30,153 nucleotides of DNA from Pleurotus djamor (GCA_029747585.1 JAPEVF010000564.1:1-30153); one strand, 5' to 3'; positions 1 through 10,692 are shown, counted from the stretch's first letter. The notes: generated from the sequence alone by a model not told the origin. Program-made: numbers and translations.

Positions 1-215
1 GCTTCCCTTTGTCGTCTGTAGGATGGGAAACCCTCGGGCAACCCTCCCGGGCACTGTGGCCATGGATCAGCTGTGCGGGGCCTCGAGCCCGTGCGGTCTG
101 TCCGTCTTAGCGCGTCAGCTTCTTCTTACCCTCTGGCCAAACCGAAATACCATCAAGTTTCCCCTTTTTTTCTTTCTAATTTCCATCACTACAACACCAA
201 GGCTTTGAGAGAGCA
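1..215. other. Intergenic / upstream region
   Basis: No reading frame here has convincing codon use or a recognisable motif. It probably holds the promoter and 5' leader of the gene that starts at 216, but no clear TATA box is visible. Confidence 0.4.
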
Positions 216-866
216 ATGGGGCTGCTGACCGCGCCATCACATGCCTCGTCGTTCCTTCCAATTCTCGCTCTTGTACGTTCATTTCTCCCTCTTCATGCTT
301 TTCATTCTCATCGTGATATTGAGACGGTGATCTACAGCTCAAACGAACGAGTGGGTTGGGGAATGGATGTTCAATTCGTCTCCACCATTCAAATCGTACG
401 TTCCTCCTCTTTTCTTAGCCATTGGTGAGACTGACCGTTTTTTTCATAGAGACACCACCAAACGCAACCGAACCAATCCTCAACCACCTCTAGACATCTC
501 ACCCTGTCCAACGTACCGCCTCAAGCGCTGGAGGATGAAGACACCGTTGATGGTCGTGTGGACGTCGACATCAATGAGGGTAGGGAGGTGGAGGCTAGGA
601 TCCCACCGAAAGTGCTGGAACGGTGGATCCATCACAGTGCGGGTACCTCGAGAAGGATAAGGGCAGAATTGGATGGGGAGAGGAAGGCATGGACTGGGAT
701 TCATATTTCGCAGGTTCACAAGCTAATGTCCATATCTTATGGCGCCCAGCTTTTTCGTGTTTTTGACGGATTTCGCGAACACGGTCGACAGCCTCCGTTA
801 CAGCTACGAAAGACTCGTCAACACCTTGTGCCTTCTCCTTGCTAGCCGCAATCTGATGTCGTAGCA
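216..866 (+). CDS. Uncharacterised protein, multi-exon
   Basis: I do not recognise the family. Four exons join in one frame: 216-272, 324-395, 450-713 and 750 onward, with GT...AG introns at 273-323, 396-449 and a very short one (36 bases) at 714-749. The first three exons splice cleanly into 131 codons with a hydrophobic N-terminus (FLPILAL) and a charged middle (DVDINEGREVEARIPPKVL). In the fourth exon the best codon use (LTDFANTVDSLRYSYERLV) is one base out of frame, just after a run of five T at 751-755. In that frame TAG follows near 864, and after it comes a possible membrane helix (MLIFWLLLLGWFL, about 870-910). The true 3' end may therefore lie near 957. The start at 216 is the first ATG in frame. 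A mis-counted T run would explain the shift. Confidence 0.5.
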
Positions 867-1252
867 AATGCTCATCTTTTGGTTGCTCCTCTTGGGATGG
901 TTCCTTGAGGACGGAACCGAGGAAGCATTCGAAGAATCTGGGTAGCGAGGCGAAGAATAGCTAAGACTCAGGAGACTGCTTTATCGGATTTTGGTGAGCA
1001 CAAGTTCCAGAACTCTGTGGGTCTGTCTCATTAATGATTTTCACAGGTTATGAACCACCTCAGCTCGTCCACTCGAACGTCCTTCAAGAATGTCTTTCCT
1101 TCCTCTTGTCTGGGTTACTCCGCTGCACGTTAAGATCTTTCCCCAAGCCTTGGTTTCAATGCGACATTCTGTTTGTAGCTTACAGGCTCCTTCCGGCGAC
1201 GCAATCGAAGCTTCACGCCTGAGTTCATCGCTCTCTGCACCCAAATGGAGCG

Positions 1253-2882
1253 ATGTCGAGCATGACTGCCCCACGGGGGGATGTATTCCCGTCCCAACGC
1301 CCGCTGATCGCGAGGACTTTTACTCAGCAAATCCATCCTCTTCCCTCTCACTTTCCATCGCCCCCATCGGTCCTCCATGAATTCGACTCGCGACTTGCTC
1401 AAAATCACCACCCAACCCTACTTGCAGGCACGACGTTCCCCGTGGGTTTTACAGCAGGGGGTTTGATTCAGCCCCCAAGTTACCATCTCGTGTATAACTT
1501 CGCCGGGCGTGACAGCTTTGAACGCTCAACGTTCGCAGTTCCTGTCCAGCCAATCCAGTTCGTGTCTTCACTCCAAGAGCATACTCATATGCTCTACGAC
1601 TACCATAACAGCGGTGATGAAGGGAAGACTAAGGGAGGGGACATCCATGTTGAGAGCACGCACGTCGTCGCGCCATGCCCTTCCACCTTGAAGACAGGAG
1701 CCTCCTTACTGAAGGCCATAGGCCTTCAGTCAGCAATCTCCCTTAGTCGAAGTCCATTAACTAATATCTATGATCAAAACCCGGCGCTTCCAAAGTTTTT
1801 TTTACCATCTTTCTTGGCCGCCAGATGATCCTCATGGCAAAGATCGTGGTGCATTGACAATCGGCGAATACATACCGCAGTCTGCCTCTCGTCGCGCACT
1901 CCCCAAAACTCCCTTCCCTTGTCACCGACCATTGGGGTATCATGAAATCCGTGTCGGTAATCATTCTGTTCTGCTAAACTCTATGGTACCATCCACATTT
2001 CAAGGAAACGCCATCGTTGTCCTTGATTCGGCCTTCTCTTTACCGCCTTTACAATTACCACCACATGTCATTTCCGAGATCTATGGTAATATTCCGGGAG
2101 CTATCCAAGCTTCCGTCATCCCTAGATATCACCTCGAAGGATAATGATACTACCTTGCGACCACCCAGTTGAACTATCTATAATCATTGGGTAGGTTGAT
2201 TTCCCCAACGATGCAGACGATTCTCACTAAAAGTCATTTTCAGAGGTATCGAGTTTCCCATCAACCCACTGGACCTCATGTTCGCGACGACTTTGACGCT
2301 TCCTGGTACTAGAGAACAGTTGATGTTTTGCTTCAACGCCTATGAAGAGTCATCGCTAGGACCCGATTTTGATGATGTTGCCGACATGATACTTGGTGAC
2401 GCCTTCTTGAAAAATGCATACGTCGCGTAAGTTTCATTCATGCGGCTCCTGCCCACCTGACATAGAACAAGCCCGCCGAGAGTTTCCATCTGTACGCGCG
2501 GCCCAGATCGCTCAAATGAACGCAACAGTGCTCCCCCCGGCTGAGCTCGTCACCAAACTTTTAAAAATCTCCAATAATACCACTTCCTCGTCTAGCCATG
2601 AGGGAACCTGACACTGACACGGACGCACCTCCTGTCAGAGGTGCACAGGACGATAACTGAAGTTTGATCCTCTCCGACCTTGTGTTGAAGTTTGGCCCAG
2701 TCATCGTGGGCCTGCTTGCCGCGAACGTCTTCCTCCTCATCGTCGTTTGCTTGATTGCGGTGTACATGCGCGTTACCCGCTCCGGAAAGCCCCCTTCGAC
2801 GCAAACCCTTCCTACTACCTACCAGCCGCTCCATCTGGGCGGTGCCAGCGAGAAGCAGCTCGAACCCCCTGTTCACGGGTAG
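1253..2882 (+). pseudogene. A1-type aspartic protease with C-terminal membrane anchor, frames broken
   Basis: The C-terminal lobe of a pepsin-family (A1) protease is clear: GALTIGEY near 1850, the second catalytic-Asp strand AIVVLDSAFSLPPL near 2005-2045, EFPINPLDL after an intron at 2191-2243, CFNAYEE near 2332, and DMILGDAFLKNAY near 2385. A membrane helix (FGPVIVGLLAANVFLLIVV, about 2690-2755) and a short cytosolic tail follow, as in basidiomycete membrane-anchored acid proteases. The second catalytic motif reads D-S-A instead of the usual D-[ST]-G. The N-terminal lobe is hard to trace and I see no clean first D-T-G. Several frame changes are needed: at the T8 run 1796-1803, near 1832, before PCDHPVELS at 2154, near 2605, plus an in-frame TGA near 2658 just before the anchor. 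The stated start is approximate. Such enzymes are usually secreted or cell-surface endoproteases; this copy probably gives no full product unless the lesions are assembly errors. Confidence 0.7.
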
Positions 2883-3123
2883 GTATGATGCTTAATGTCA
2901 TGGTGTTATGCTCCTTTCACTATTTAACGGACTGTGACTTTGCTTATGGACTTTGGACTTTTTGGCTTTGTACAATTGGACAAGTTCTTGATGGTGCATC
3001 CCTGTCTTTTCTTGATAATTACATAAATCTACCCTCCGTTCAGATCGCATCAGTCCCCCGCCTACGGCCCTGCGCTCGAGTCAATTTCCCCCAATTGTGC
3101 TCACACGCGTTGCTTCGTGTCAG
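2883..3123. other. 3' flank of the protease and upstream region of the next possible gene
   Basis: I see no supported gene. A long open frame crosses this stretch but it overlaps the protease anchor in another frame and has poor codon use. Confidence 0.4.
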
Positions 3124-3130
3124 TATAAAA
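3124..3130 (+). promoter_or_regulatory. TATA box
   Basis: TATAAAA lies about 150 bases before an ATG at 3275. The stretch after it (TTATTCTCCAACCACATCAAC) resembles a pyrimidine/CA-rich fungal transcription start region. It suggests that a plus-strand transcript begins near 3150. Confidence 0.4.
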
Positions 3131-3274
3131 GCGCCTCGAAACAGACCCTTATTCTCCAACCACATCAACGTTGTATATGCTCCCTGTCCTCACTGGTTGA
3201 CGTCCTCCTTCCGTAGGCATGGGAATCATTGCAGCGCGGAAGTCCATTCAGCAAGATCCACCCGATATACCCCC

Positions 3275-3430
3275 ATGTCGTCCGACCTCAAAATTGAAGA
3301 CTTATCCTCCCGTAGGTTCACCGTGTCACAGGTTATATATTGGTCCCTCGAACTAACAGAATGGTTTCCATGATACTAAGCTGCCGTTACCTTTGGTGCT
3401 CACCACCATCCGGATCCTTACCAAACTTGA
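3275..3430 (+). CDS. Possible 28-residue ORF behind a TATA box
   Basis: An ATG at 3275 opens MSSDLKIEDLSS. A plausible intron (GTAGGT at 3312 to CTAAG at 3380) leads to PAVTFGAHHHPDPYQT and a TGA at 3428-3430. A competing reading starts at ATG 3219. The only support is the TATA box and the splice signals. It could equally be the 5' end of a longer transcript. Confidence 0.22.
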
Positions 3431-4460
3431 TCTCCATCGAAATCATGCACCTGGCGATCCACTGTACGATTCTTTTGCACCACGTCTTATACTTTGAACT
3501 TGCTAATTCCTTCACTTGATACCACACCTATCCCACAGAAATAGCAGGTGTAAAAGGGAACACACGTGAAGGATGACTACGGACATTGAGTAACAGACGT
3601 ATAGAGTATGTAGAGGTCCATCACGGTAACTTATATCCTAGTGGGAAATCATTGTAACGGCTGAGTTGGAATTTCGAGTCTTTTGTCATTCAATACCACG
3701 GAAGGTCGCAGCGTGGAAGCCAAGGGCCGAAGAATGCGAGATGAGTTTGGTTCACCGCGCCAACGAGGGCTTGCATCCGCCCCGATAACATCCGTGACAC
3801 AGGCCGTGTAGAGTGGTAAGCAAGACATCGAGAGCGCTATGGTGGCCAGCGGAAGGCACGAAGTATAGTACGCGACTGGGACGGTTCTGAGCTGCGCCTC
3901 TGAGTCAAAGAGCAGGATGCGGTGGTCGGGACTCGGAGTCTATGAAGCAGAGACAGCACAAGAGCTAAGTTCTATCGTAACCTACAAATCTAGACAGACG
4001 AAACAAGATTAAGAAGCGGGTCGGCGGAGAGAACAGAGTCTACGCACTATGACCTTGTAGACAGGGAAGTTCCGAGTAGACCGGAGGGTAGCATTATCTT
4101 GGCGACGAAATGTAACTTCGAGGATGACCATAGGCCTTCGAGGATCGAACTATCTCCAGGTAGGGCTCCGGTACTCATTCTCCGGAAAATGCATTTGTCG
4201 CAGCATTGTGAAGAGCCTATCCAAAGTGAAGGTGAAGTTCAGTCCCATGTATTTATACACGGCAGGAAAATGAATGACTCACCGCCAGCCTCTACCCATC
4301 CGTAGGCTGAGTAACATGGCATCTGTCAAGCTGGATTATGTTTTCTGATACTATCGGTCCTAGGGTACGAGAACAATTTGTGGTGAACGAGGAAACAATT
4401 GAACGCAAATCCACAGGTAAGACATACTCTAGTCACTCACGCCCCGACGACCTTTCTTAT
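3431..4460. other. About 1 kb without a recognisable gene
   Basis: No frame on either strand shows sustained coding bias. The 3' end of the minus-strand secreted-protein gene may run into the upper part: minus-strand stretches near 4295-4335 (CYSAYGWVEAGG) could be a further exon. Confidence 0.4.
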
Positions 4461-5178
4461 CATCCCTCCAATCCGGACTCACTAAAAGGTAAAAATTAAC
4501 CGTCAAATATCAGTATTTGCATGGAAGTAGACAGTGGGGAAGCTGACCTTCGAGCTCGTTGGTACAGGAACCATACTTGTGGAGCTTGGAGCCGCGCTGG
4601 TACTCAGGCGGACCACATATAAGCCCGGTGTATGTGTAGGTGTAGTGGATGGTCGTTCCGTTGCTAGCGTCGAAGAGAGATTAACACCTGCTAGGGTATG
4701 CAGTTAAAGGAGAGAAAGCTGGCTGATGGTGAACCAGATACCCAGATCGACATCTGGTCCCGTGAAGACATTGAGAGGCTCGTCGATCTACAGAGAACTG
4801 TTCATTTATCCAACTCGAAATTGATGAGAGGAGAAGAGAAGAACATACCGACGCTCTATCTGGAATCCCATACGTCTGGAGCACCGTAAGAACCCCATTA
4901 CCGTTGATATATGGTCCAAACGGTAGGTCGCCATACGTCCGGTACTGTCGTATTTCCATACACTTTTTGACGAACAAGGAACGGGTAGGAGGAGTCAAGA
5001 GAGCTCCCTGAGATAAGCTACAAGGATTCAGGGTGAGTTAAAGGCGTAACGATGATGTGGCAAGAACGATGTACCTTGGCGCTGGTCCCGTTATCAAGTA
5101 CCCAACGGTGATTTGCGCTCCGACCAAGGAAGCCAGCAGTGACAGAGTCAAGAAAGCGAGGAGAGAAGAGAAATTCAT
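4461..5178 (-). CDS. Predicted small secreted protein, family unknown
   Basis: The ATG at 5178 opens a textbook signal peptide (MNFSSLLAFLTLSLLASLVG, cleavage likely after GA) followed by QITVGYLITG. Exons at 5178-5075, 5017-4849 and 4787-4742 join in frame through GT...AG introns and encode segments such as FGPYINGNGVLTVLQTYGIP and DEPLNVFTGPDVDLGIWF. The next exon has strong coding character (LFDASNGTTIHYTYTYTG, then PPEYQRGSKLHKYGSCTNEL) but is one base out of frame with the third. A further intron (about 4545-4482) leads to VSPDWRDDKKGRRG. A TATA box lies 76 bases upstream of the start. I do not recognise the family. The secretion signal is visible; any effector or enzyme role would be a guess. 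The frame break near 4690 may be real decay or an assembly slip, and the 3' end is approximate. Confidence 0.5.
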
Positions 5179-5253
5179 GATTGTCTGGGGAAACAACCCG
5201 ACGTTCCAACCAGACGAAGAGCTAGTGACTTGGACGTACGATAAATCCAATGA

Positions 5254-5260
5254 CTTTATA
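5254..5260 (-). promoter_or_regulatory. TATA box of the secreted-protein gene
   Basis: TATAAAG on the minus strand lies 76 bases before the ATG at 5178, a normal spacing for a fungal core promoter. Confidence 0.55.
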
Positions 5261-6197
5261 GCAGCGAAGTGACCGTGGTATTTATGCGGCCCGCTGGAGA
5301 GTCTGACGGATGGACAGATTTTGTAGCAGGGTAGACGTAGATAACTCGACGCAGATGAACGAGCGGGGCTAGAGTCGGTTAACCAGCTTTCCACCGCGCT
5401 GGCAATGATATAAACCTCCATTCTCTAAGTGTGATTGGAGGGCCGAGGGTGGCAGAAATAATCAGGTAAGAACATGGTTGACTTGGAAATCTCCAGATAC
5501 GCGAGAGTGTTGAGTCTCTGCCGGTAGGGAAGAATGGAAGCAGCTGCGTCTCAGCGATTCCTATCAGTTCATCGGGTACATATATGAAGGAGAGGGTGGC
5601 GATTGCTGGGCAGGAACATTGAGCGGTGCTCCGCGGCGTCGAGAGGATGTTGATTATGCCATGACAGTGACGAGTCCTCTCTCAGTAAACTGGATGAGGT
5701 TCCGGAGGAAAAAAAAACGAGGAAACTCTGACGAGAACGCCAGCTTAGTGCGTCTAACAGCATATTCTGGTCAAGGACCTTGTACAATTATTAGTCACCC
5801 GTGATCGAGGACCTGGAAAAAGAGAGGCGTATCCGTTTTCCTAGCTTAGAACGAGCAAAGTGGGGATACGTACAGATAGGGATACAGAGTGTCTTGAAAC
5901 GGCACATGGTCAAAACGAGCGCAGATGGTTCCCAGCGGCGGTGAGACACAAGTGTACTTCGTCGACGGCGGAGTGCTGAGTGTTTGAATTTATAGCTCAG
6001 AACGCAGTTGATGGTTGGGACCAAGAGTATAAGCGGGTAAAAGAAGTCCATTGGCCCGAAGCTGACGTGATGTTTCAAAGCGTCGCCCGCTTCTTTTCCA
6101 CTTGGGTTAGCGGGCCGTTGCCTGTGGCACGGCGTGAACGAGTCCGAAAGGTGGAATCAGAATGATACTTACAATCAAAAGTGCGATTACATAGAAA
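5261..6197. other. Intergenic stretch, possible short minus-strand transcript
   Basis: No conserved gene is visible. On the minus strand there is a TATAAAT near 5994, an ATG near 5909 (MCRFKTLCIPI) and a good intron (GTACGT to TTCCAG, about 5873-5813). The second exon stays open for only about 18 codons, so this is either a very short product or a non-coding transcript. Confidence 0.3.
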
Positions 6198-6884
6198 TCA
6201 CTCTAATAACATCTCAATCGTGAACACTCCCCTGACCAGGTCTCTGATGTCTTCCTCGCTCACCACTACTGTTATGCCCTCGTTCTCGAGGTTCCCTCCA
6301 TCAGAGTCGTAGGGTTCCAAGTCAATGGGGCTGGAGGCAGAACCCGTTCCTCGACCATCTTGAGGACGATTAGTTGACCAGCCGACCTTTGTGTATAAGT
6401 CCTCTTCTGTTGCCGAGCCGACTCTCTCGGCGTAGTCACTGATCGTGCGATCCCATTTCTTCTCATCTCGCGTGCGTCCTTCTACCATGCATAACTGGAC
6501 CTTTCGTTGGACGTTGTCGACGATGAAGTAGCAGCGGATGTCAAAGCCGTAGAATTGAATCGAGCCAATGGTTCGGAAGTCCATACGAGCATTCGGCCCC
6601 ACTTGTAACCACCGTCAATAAAAAATGATGAATTTTCCCAGTCTGTTGCTTACATCGAAGGAGAGAACATCCTTTGAAGATGGTCATTGCCTTGGACCGA
6701 ATTTCTCTTCTCACCCGTAGCACAGCTCCTACCTCGCATCCGACACCCAATCCCGAGGCGTGGTATTTCAATTCCTGCCAAGGTGTTGCAATGTCCCTCT
6801 CATTCTCCACTTGCCCTATCATTAGATACTTGAAGCATAGGAAAAGATAGGCGACGTACATATCCATAGGTGCCAGTGACCCAT
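6198..6884 (-). CDS. Hypothetical protein, three exons, about 196 residues
   Basis: The exons 6884-6860, 6815-6654 and 6601-6198 join into one uninterrupted frame of 197 codons. The introns have good ends (GTACGT...GATAG, 44 bases; GTAAGC...ACAAG, 52 bases). The start has a good context (ACCATGGG) and is the first ATG after an in-frame TAA. Visible segments are a charged N-terminus (QVENERDIATPWQELKYH), a hydrophobic stretch (SIQFYGFDIRCYFIVDNVQ) and an acidic C-terminus ending EDIRDLVRGVFTIEMLLE. No signal peptide or domain is recognisable. If the first intron is not used, the alternative N-terminus is MDMYVAYLFLCFKYL. It is one of the few genes here without a lesion. It points in the same direction as the proline dehydrogenase remnant upstream. 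Confidence 0.6.
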
Positions 6885-7313
6885 GGTAATGACAATGAGG
6901 AAGAAGATACAGGACGCGAGGCGAAGGTGTTGCAGTGTTTAAATGAGGACACCCAATCGCTGACTCATCGTCGATCATCCCTACGGCATCCCCTCTCCCT
7001 CGATGCCCTTCCACTCACACTCATCCATCCAATTCAAACCCGACATTTGCTCCTCCCCTTCGAGAATCTCTTGATCGCGAATTTCGGTGGAATCGCAAAA
7101 GGTGTCCTAATGCATCACCCGACCCGGAGTCGACCACTCGAAAAATCACTCAAGCGAACGAAGGAATGAATGAAACATGTTTATTGAGGGTACATAAAAC
7201 AAATGGGAGTACTTATCATCGATGTATTGGTTACCCTTTGTTCACCACGACTGACTATAACCTTCTCCTAGCCCTCCCTTCCCCGTGCGAGAAACGTGCA
7301 TCGAAAAACTTAC
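6885..7313. other. Gap where the last exon of proline dehydrogenase should be
   Basis: Minus-strand reading from 7313 down shows a good splice donor (GTAAGT) right after LVIK, but none of the three frames contains the expected YVPYG...EVMPYL...RRA C-terminal block of proline dehydrogenases. No other gene is supported. Confidence 0.5.
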
Positions 7314-9232
7314 TTGATCACCAACGTTGAAGTTGATCTCGTTCTTGATACCAGATAGTCAGTGAGCGCGTTGCTCAAGCCTTTAAAGTATGGGCTTCAG
7401 CTTCTCGATGCTCAAAGCGGAGACGACAGATATACCATAGAGTTGCCCGATCATGATTTGTTCTGTGACATCTTCATCCAAGTGCACAATCGACTCAGTA
7501 TTACCAAGGGTAAGCTCGCGCGCCGCCAGCCCTCTGTCCACAAGTTCGTCCAGTATCTGCACGAAGTCCAATTGTGGGTGCCGAAAAGCACGTCGATGGT
7601 AAAAAGGTTTAGGTGCAGTACGCTTGGGTCCAGTAAACTTTGTGAGCCATGAAGATGGCGAAATCCACGACGAACGGGGGCCAGTGGATGCAACTGGCTC
7701 CATATCGACTTGGATCGCATCAATGAGAGTCTTGACGCATACATTGTAGCAACTATCCGTCTCTGGCTTAGTTTCCCAAACTGGCGGGAACGAATCGGGT
7801 GATATGGAGAGTGACTGCGACTGTTTGCCTTTACCGACCTGCTTCTCGGACTGACGCGACTGGTGCGCTAGCATTTCGTGAGGATGGTAAACGCCGCGAA
7901 CTAGCTTGACACCGAGGGAATAGCCATTCGCCTTGGCATCGAGGAGAGCTAGCTTGATGTGTGTAGGTGTCCTAGATGATATGTGTTGAGAATGAAGATT
8001 TCATGTGAGCAGAAACGAAAACATACCGTTTCAGATACGCTTGATAAATACCGTATATGAATGGGAGGACGGATGCAGAAGCAGATTCGTTCTCGGAGAG
8101 TTTATTGAACCGGCGGGTGAGAGACAACGTGAGTGCGTCGAAGGCGGGAAGGCGGGTTGATACCAACTGTAGTAGTGTCAACTAGCTCTCAACCGACGAA
8201 ATGGCTTACCTATATTCAGCATCAATAATAACTCGAACTCCTTCTTTGACATATACGGATGAGGTCATTGTGAAGATCACGAAGTGAAGCTATGTCTGTT
8301 GCGGATAATGCGTGCGCTGATAAATGGGTACGCCTGCATGCCGTTAGTTGAGTTCGACGCGACAGAAGCTGGAGAAGGGTGCGTACCTGTGAAGGAGCAC
8401 TGTACAAACCGTCTAGATCCGACAAAGCAGGGTAACCTGGAAATGCGACGGGAATGGGTGTTTCTACGCGGTTTGCAATGATGCATGACAAGAGGTTGAT
8501 GAGTGATTGCGCGTCTGGAAGGAGGGCAGTCATTTTGACGGCGACCCAAGTCTTCCTTCCTCTCGTAGCCTGCTTACCATCCGCCAGCACTGAAACCTCG
8601 AAATCGGCGGCGACATCTATGCATCTAATCATCTCGTCGACGCTCTATTTATGCGGTGCTTTGACATCATCCCTCTTGAACTCCTTGGTTCTGCGAAAGC
8701 AAGAGATATAGCGAGGTTCTGCCACTTTGCGAACGACGAAAACGCACCCTGCTGCCTCATCTTCGTCGACTTCAACAGAGTACGCAAGCAAAGCCCCCGT
8801 GTTCGCCGTGCGTAACTGCTTGAGTAGAGGAATCGTCTCTTGAGCTGTATCTCCCCCTACAAACTGTCCATGTGGGTCAGACATAAGGCTATCTTCCACG
8901 ACGTCTAGGACTCGCCTGTTCAAAGAGGGTCACCCTGACAAACGACTCGGTTATCTGCTTGATTCCAGGGATGCTCGTGAGCGGATGACCGACCCAACGG
9001 TCTGCGTGGTGGTGAGAGCACTGGCTTCGCCTGTTGCGTCCGCGTCGCCATAGACTGTCCCGAAGCCCAGAGCCATAACCAAGCCCGTAGAGAAGCCCAC
9101 GCCCTTCATGCGTCGCAACGGAGACGAACTTGCCTGTGATCCAGTGGACTTTGCGCTGGCGAATCCAAAGGCTGTCCTCCCGCTGGCGTTCATAGTGGCC
9201 ACTCTCTCTCGCCCTTGATTTCCCCCATTCAT
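7314..9232 (-). pseudogene. PUT1: Proline dehydrogenase (proline oxidase), degraded copy
   Basis: Proline dehydrogenase uses FAD to oxidise L-proline to pyrroline-5-carboxylate at the mitochondrial inner membrane. Conserved blocks appear in order on the minus strand: LTSIPGIKQITESFVRVT, FVGGDTAQETIPLLKQLR, LLAYSVEVDEDEAAG, VDEMIRCIDVAADFE, WVAVKMTALLPDA, ATDIASLRDLHNDLI, VRVIIDAEY, WYQPA, LGVKLVRG, DVLFGTHNW, ELVDRGLA, IGQLYG, ALTDYLVSRTRS. Splice sites between them are largely intact. Lesions: TAG at 8647-8645 between APHK and SVDEM; an 8-base tandem duplication at 8140-8155 right after WYQP; a one-base shift before VRVIIDAEY; two opposite shifts around FGTHN (7557-7605); about 30 residues missing before LTSIPG; and no C-terminal exon. 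The N-terminus (a basic, helix-containing mitochondrial-type leader around 9230-9040) is uncertain. Family assignment is secure. Function of this copy is very unlikely unless the assembly is wrong. Confidence 0.88.
8864..8915 (-). other. Probable GC-AG intron in the proline dehydrogenase gene
   Basis: Removing 52 bases that start GCGAGT and end ACAG joins ...RVTLFEQ directly to FVGGDTAQ, exactly as the family requires. No GT donor nearby gives this join, and reading through produces a stop. Confidence 0.6.
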
Positions 9233-10692
9233 CAAGAGTCGACCTCCATGGACACACAGACTGCGAGCTCAGCTTGTCGATAGGCACGACATGAGGCCGA
9301 TGACATGGGCGGAAGGGATGCATGAGGTTTGAACATGGTTGGTGAGGCGTCTATATTCGCTTGCGAGGGCATAGATTGACTGGGAAATGTGATATAGGGA
9401 TGTTTGGGAGAGGAGGGATGAGGGGAGAGGCGGTTTGGTTTCGTGGAAGGGAGGAAGATCTGCAGTGTAGCTGTATGTAGGGTGAGTGATGTCCAAGTGT
9501 TCGAAGAATACTCACCCATAATGAATATATAGCACCCGCCTTCCTTGATCGACGAAATTTGAATATACCGCCTCCGGATCGAAACACCCACGACCGACGA
9601 CCATACCATGATGCGCCTTAGAGGTCCGGGCTATCCTTGACCGAGTTTTCGAAAGATTCCATCCATAATTGTTGGCATCGACGCAAAACCCATTTTGTCA
9701 AGAATTCGTGTTTGTTTTCTTCGATTTTTCGATTTTGTTGGTCAAGGATGGGGATGGAAGGGGTCTTGAGCATTCGCATGTGTGCGAGGGCGGAGGCTGA
9801 GTGGAGGTTGTCTTGTAGGTAAGGGCTGTGATCCAAGGGCGTCGGCTGACTGGAGCATGGGTAGGCGTGTGTGTGAGTGAGCAAGGGTTGATGCAGATGG
9901 CGTTGGTTGGGTCACCGTGGTGCGCGGGAATGGGTTGACACGACTTGCTTGTGCAGTGGAGGGAGTTGGACGGAGTTTGCGAGGTTCGTGTTGGCTTTGA
10001 GGTGGGTTTGCGAGGGTCGCGAGGGCCGGTCATAGGCTTTTAGTCAGGAGTTGCCTAATGCGGAATTTAGAGGGGAAACGGAGTCGTTCTAAGTCGGTGC
10101 TCGAAGGGACGGAAGGGAGTCGAGGTGAGTGTAGTTTCAGGCTGTCCTTGCGCGGTTTGGAGAGACTGAACAACGACGGCAGCGACTGCGAAGGTGCCTT
10201 GGACTCGGGAAGCTACGAACTGTAGAAAAATAATCGAAGAGGTGAGAAACCGGTCGACGTGTCAACTTGTGGTTTTCTTCATTCGACGCGATCACGTGCA
10301 GTAGGTAACTAACGCCAAAGGCTGATATCCATTGGCCGGTAATGTTTGAGCCCAACGATTTTGGTGGCACCGCCACTACATCCCGGCTCATCTCCAATCC
10401 ACCACCTCAAAGCCCACGTTGCTGACCATTGACCGATTCGTTCCCCTCCGAGTCCATATCTTCGAGAGGAACGGGTCCTACCTGACGAACAATCTGTGCT
10501 TTCCGTTTTCGTGTCTCCTGCGTCAACACGAGTTCGAGGCGATGCGACTGTGCTCGACAATGGATCTGTAGAGAAGGCATTGGAATAGCACAGTACTAAA
10601 GGCCAATGGGATTCAGTGTCTTTCCAGTTCGTGTTTGCTTTGTTTTGCCCCTTGATCCACACCTTGTCTCATCTGCCCTCTTCAGGTTTACA
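9233..10692. other. Region with weak minus-strand coding signal, no recognised gene
   Basis: Two minus-strand stretches look coding: about 9480-9269 (SLLSQTSLYHISQSIYALA), in the same frame as the proline dehydrogenase leader but separated by a TGA near 9276-9270, and about 9884-9618 (KIEENKHEFLTKWVLRRCQQ), ending in TAA. A possible intron lies at about 9515-9463. They may be upstream exons of the neighbouring gene or remnants of another one. I see nothing in 10040-10692. Confidence 0.3.

Noticed and set aside
2747..3373. 208-residue plus-strand ORF
   Set aside because: It starts inside the protease membrane anchor in another frame and crosses a TATA box and 3' flank; codon use is poor.
5490..5690. 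Small plus-strand ORFs opposite a possible short minus-strand transcript
   Set aside because: Short, with no coding bias; only the minus strand has promoter-like and splice-like signals.
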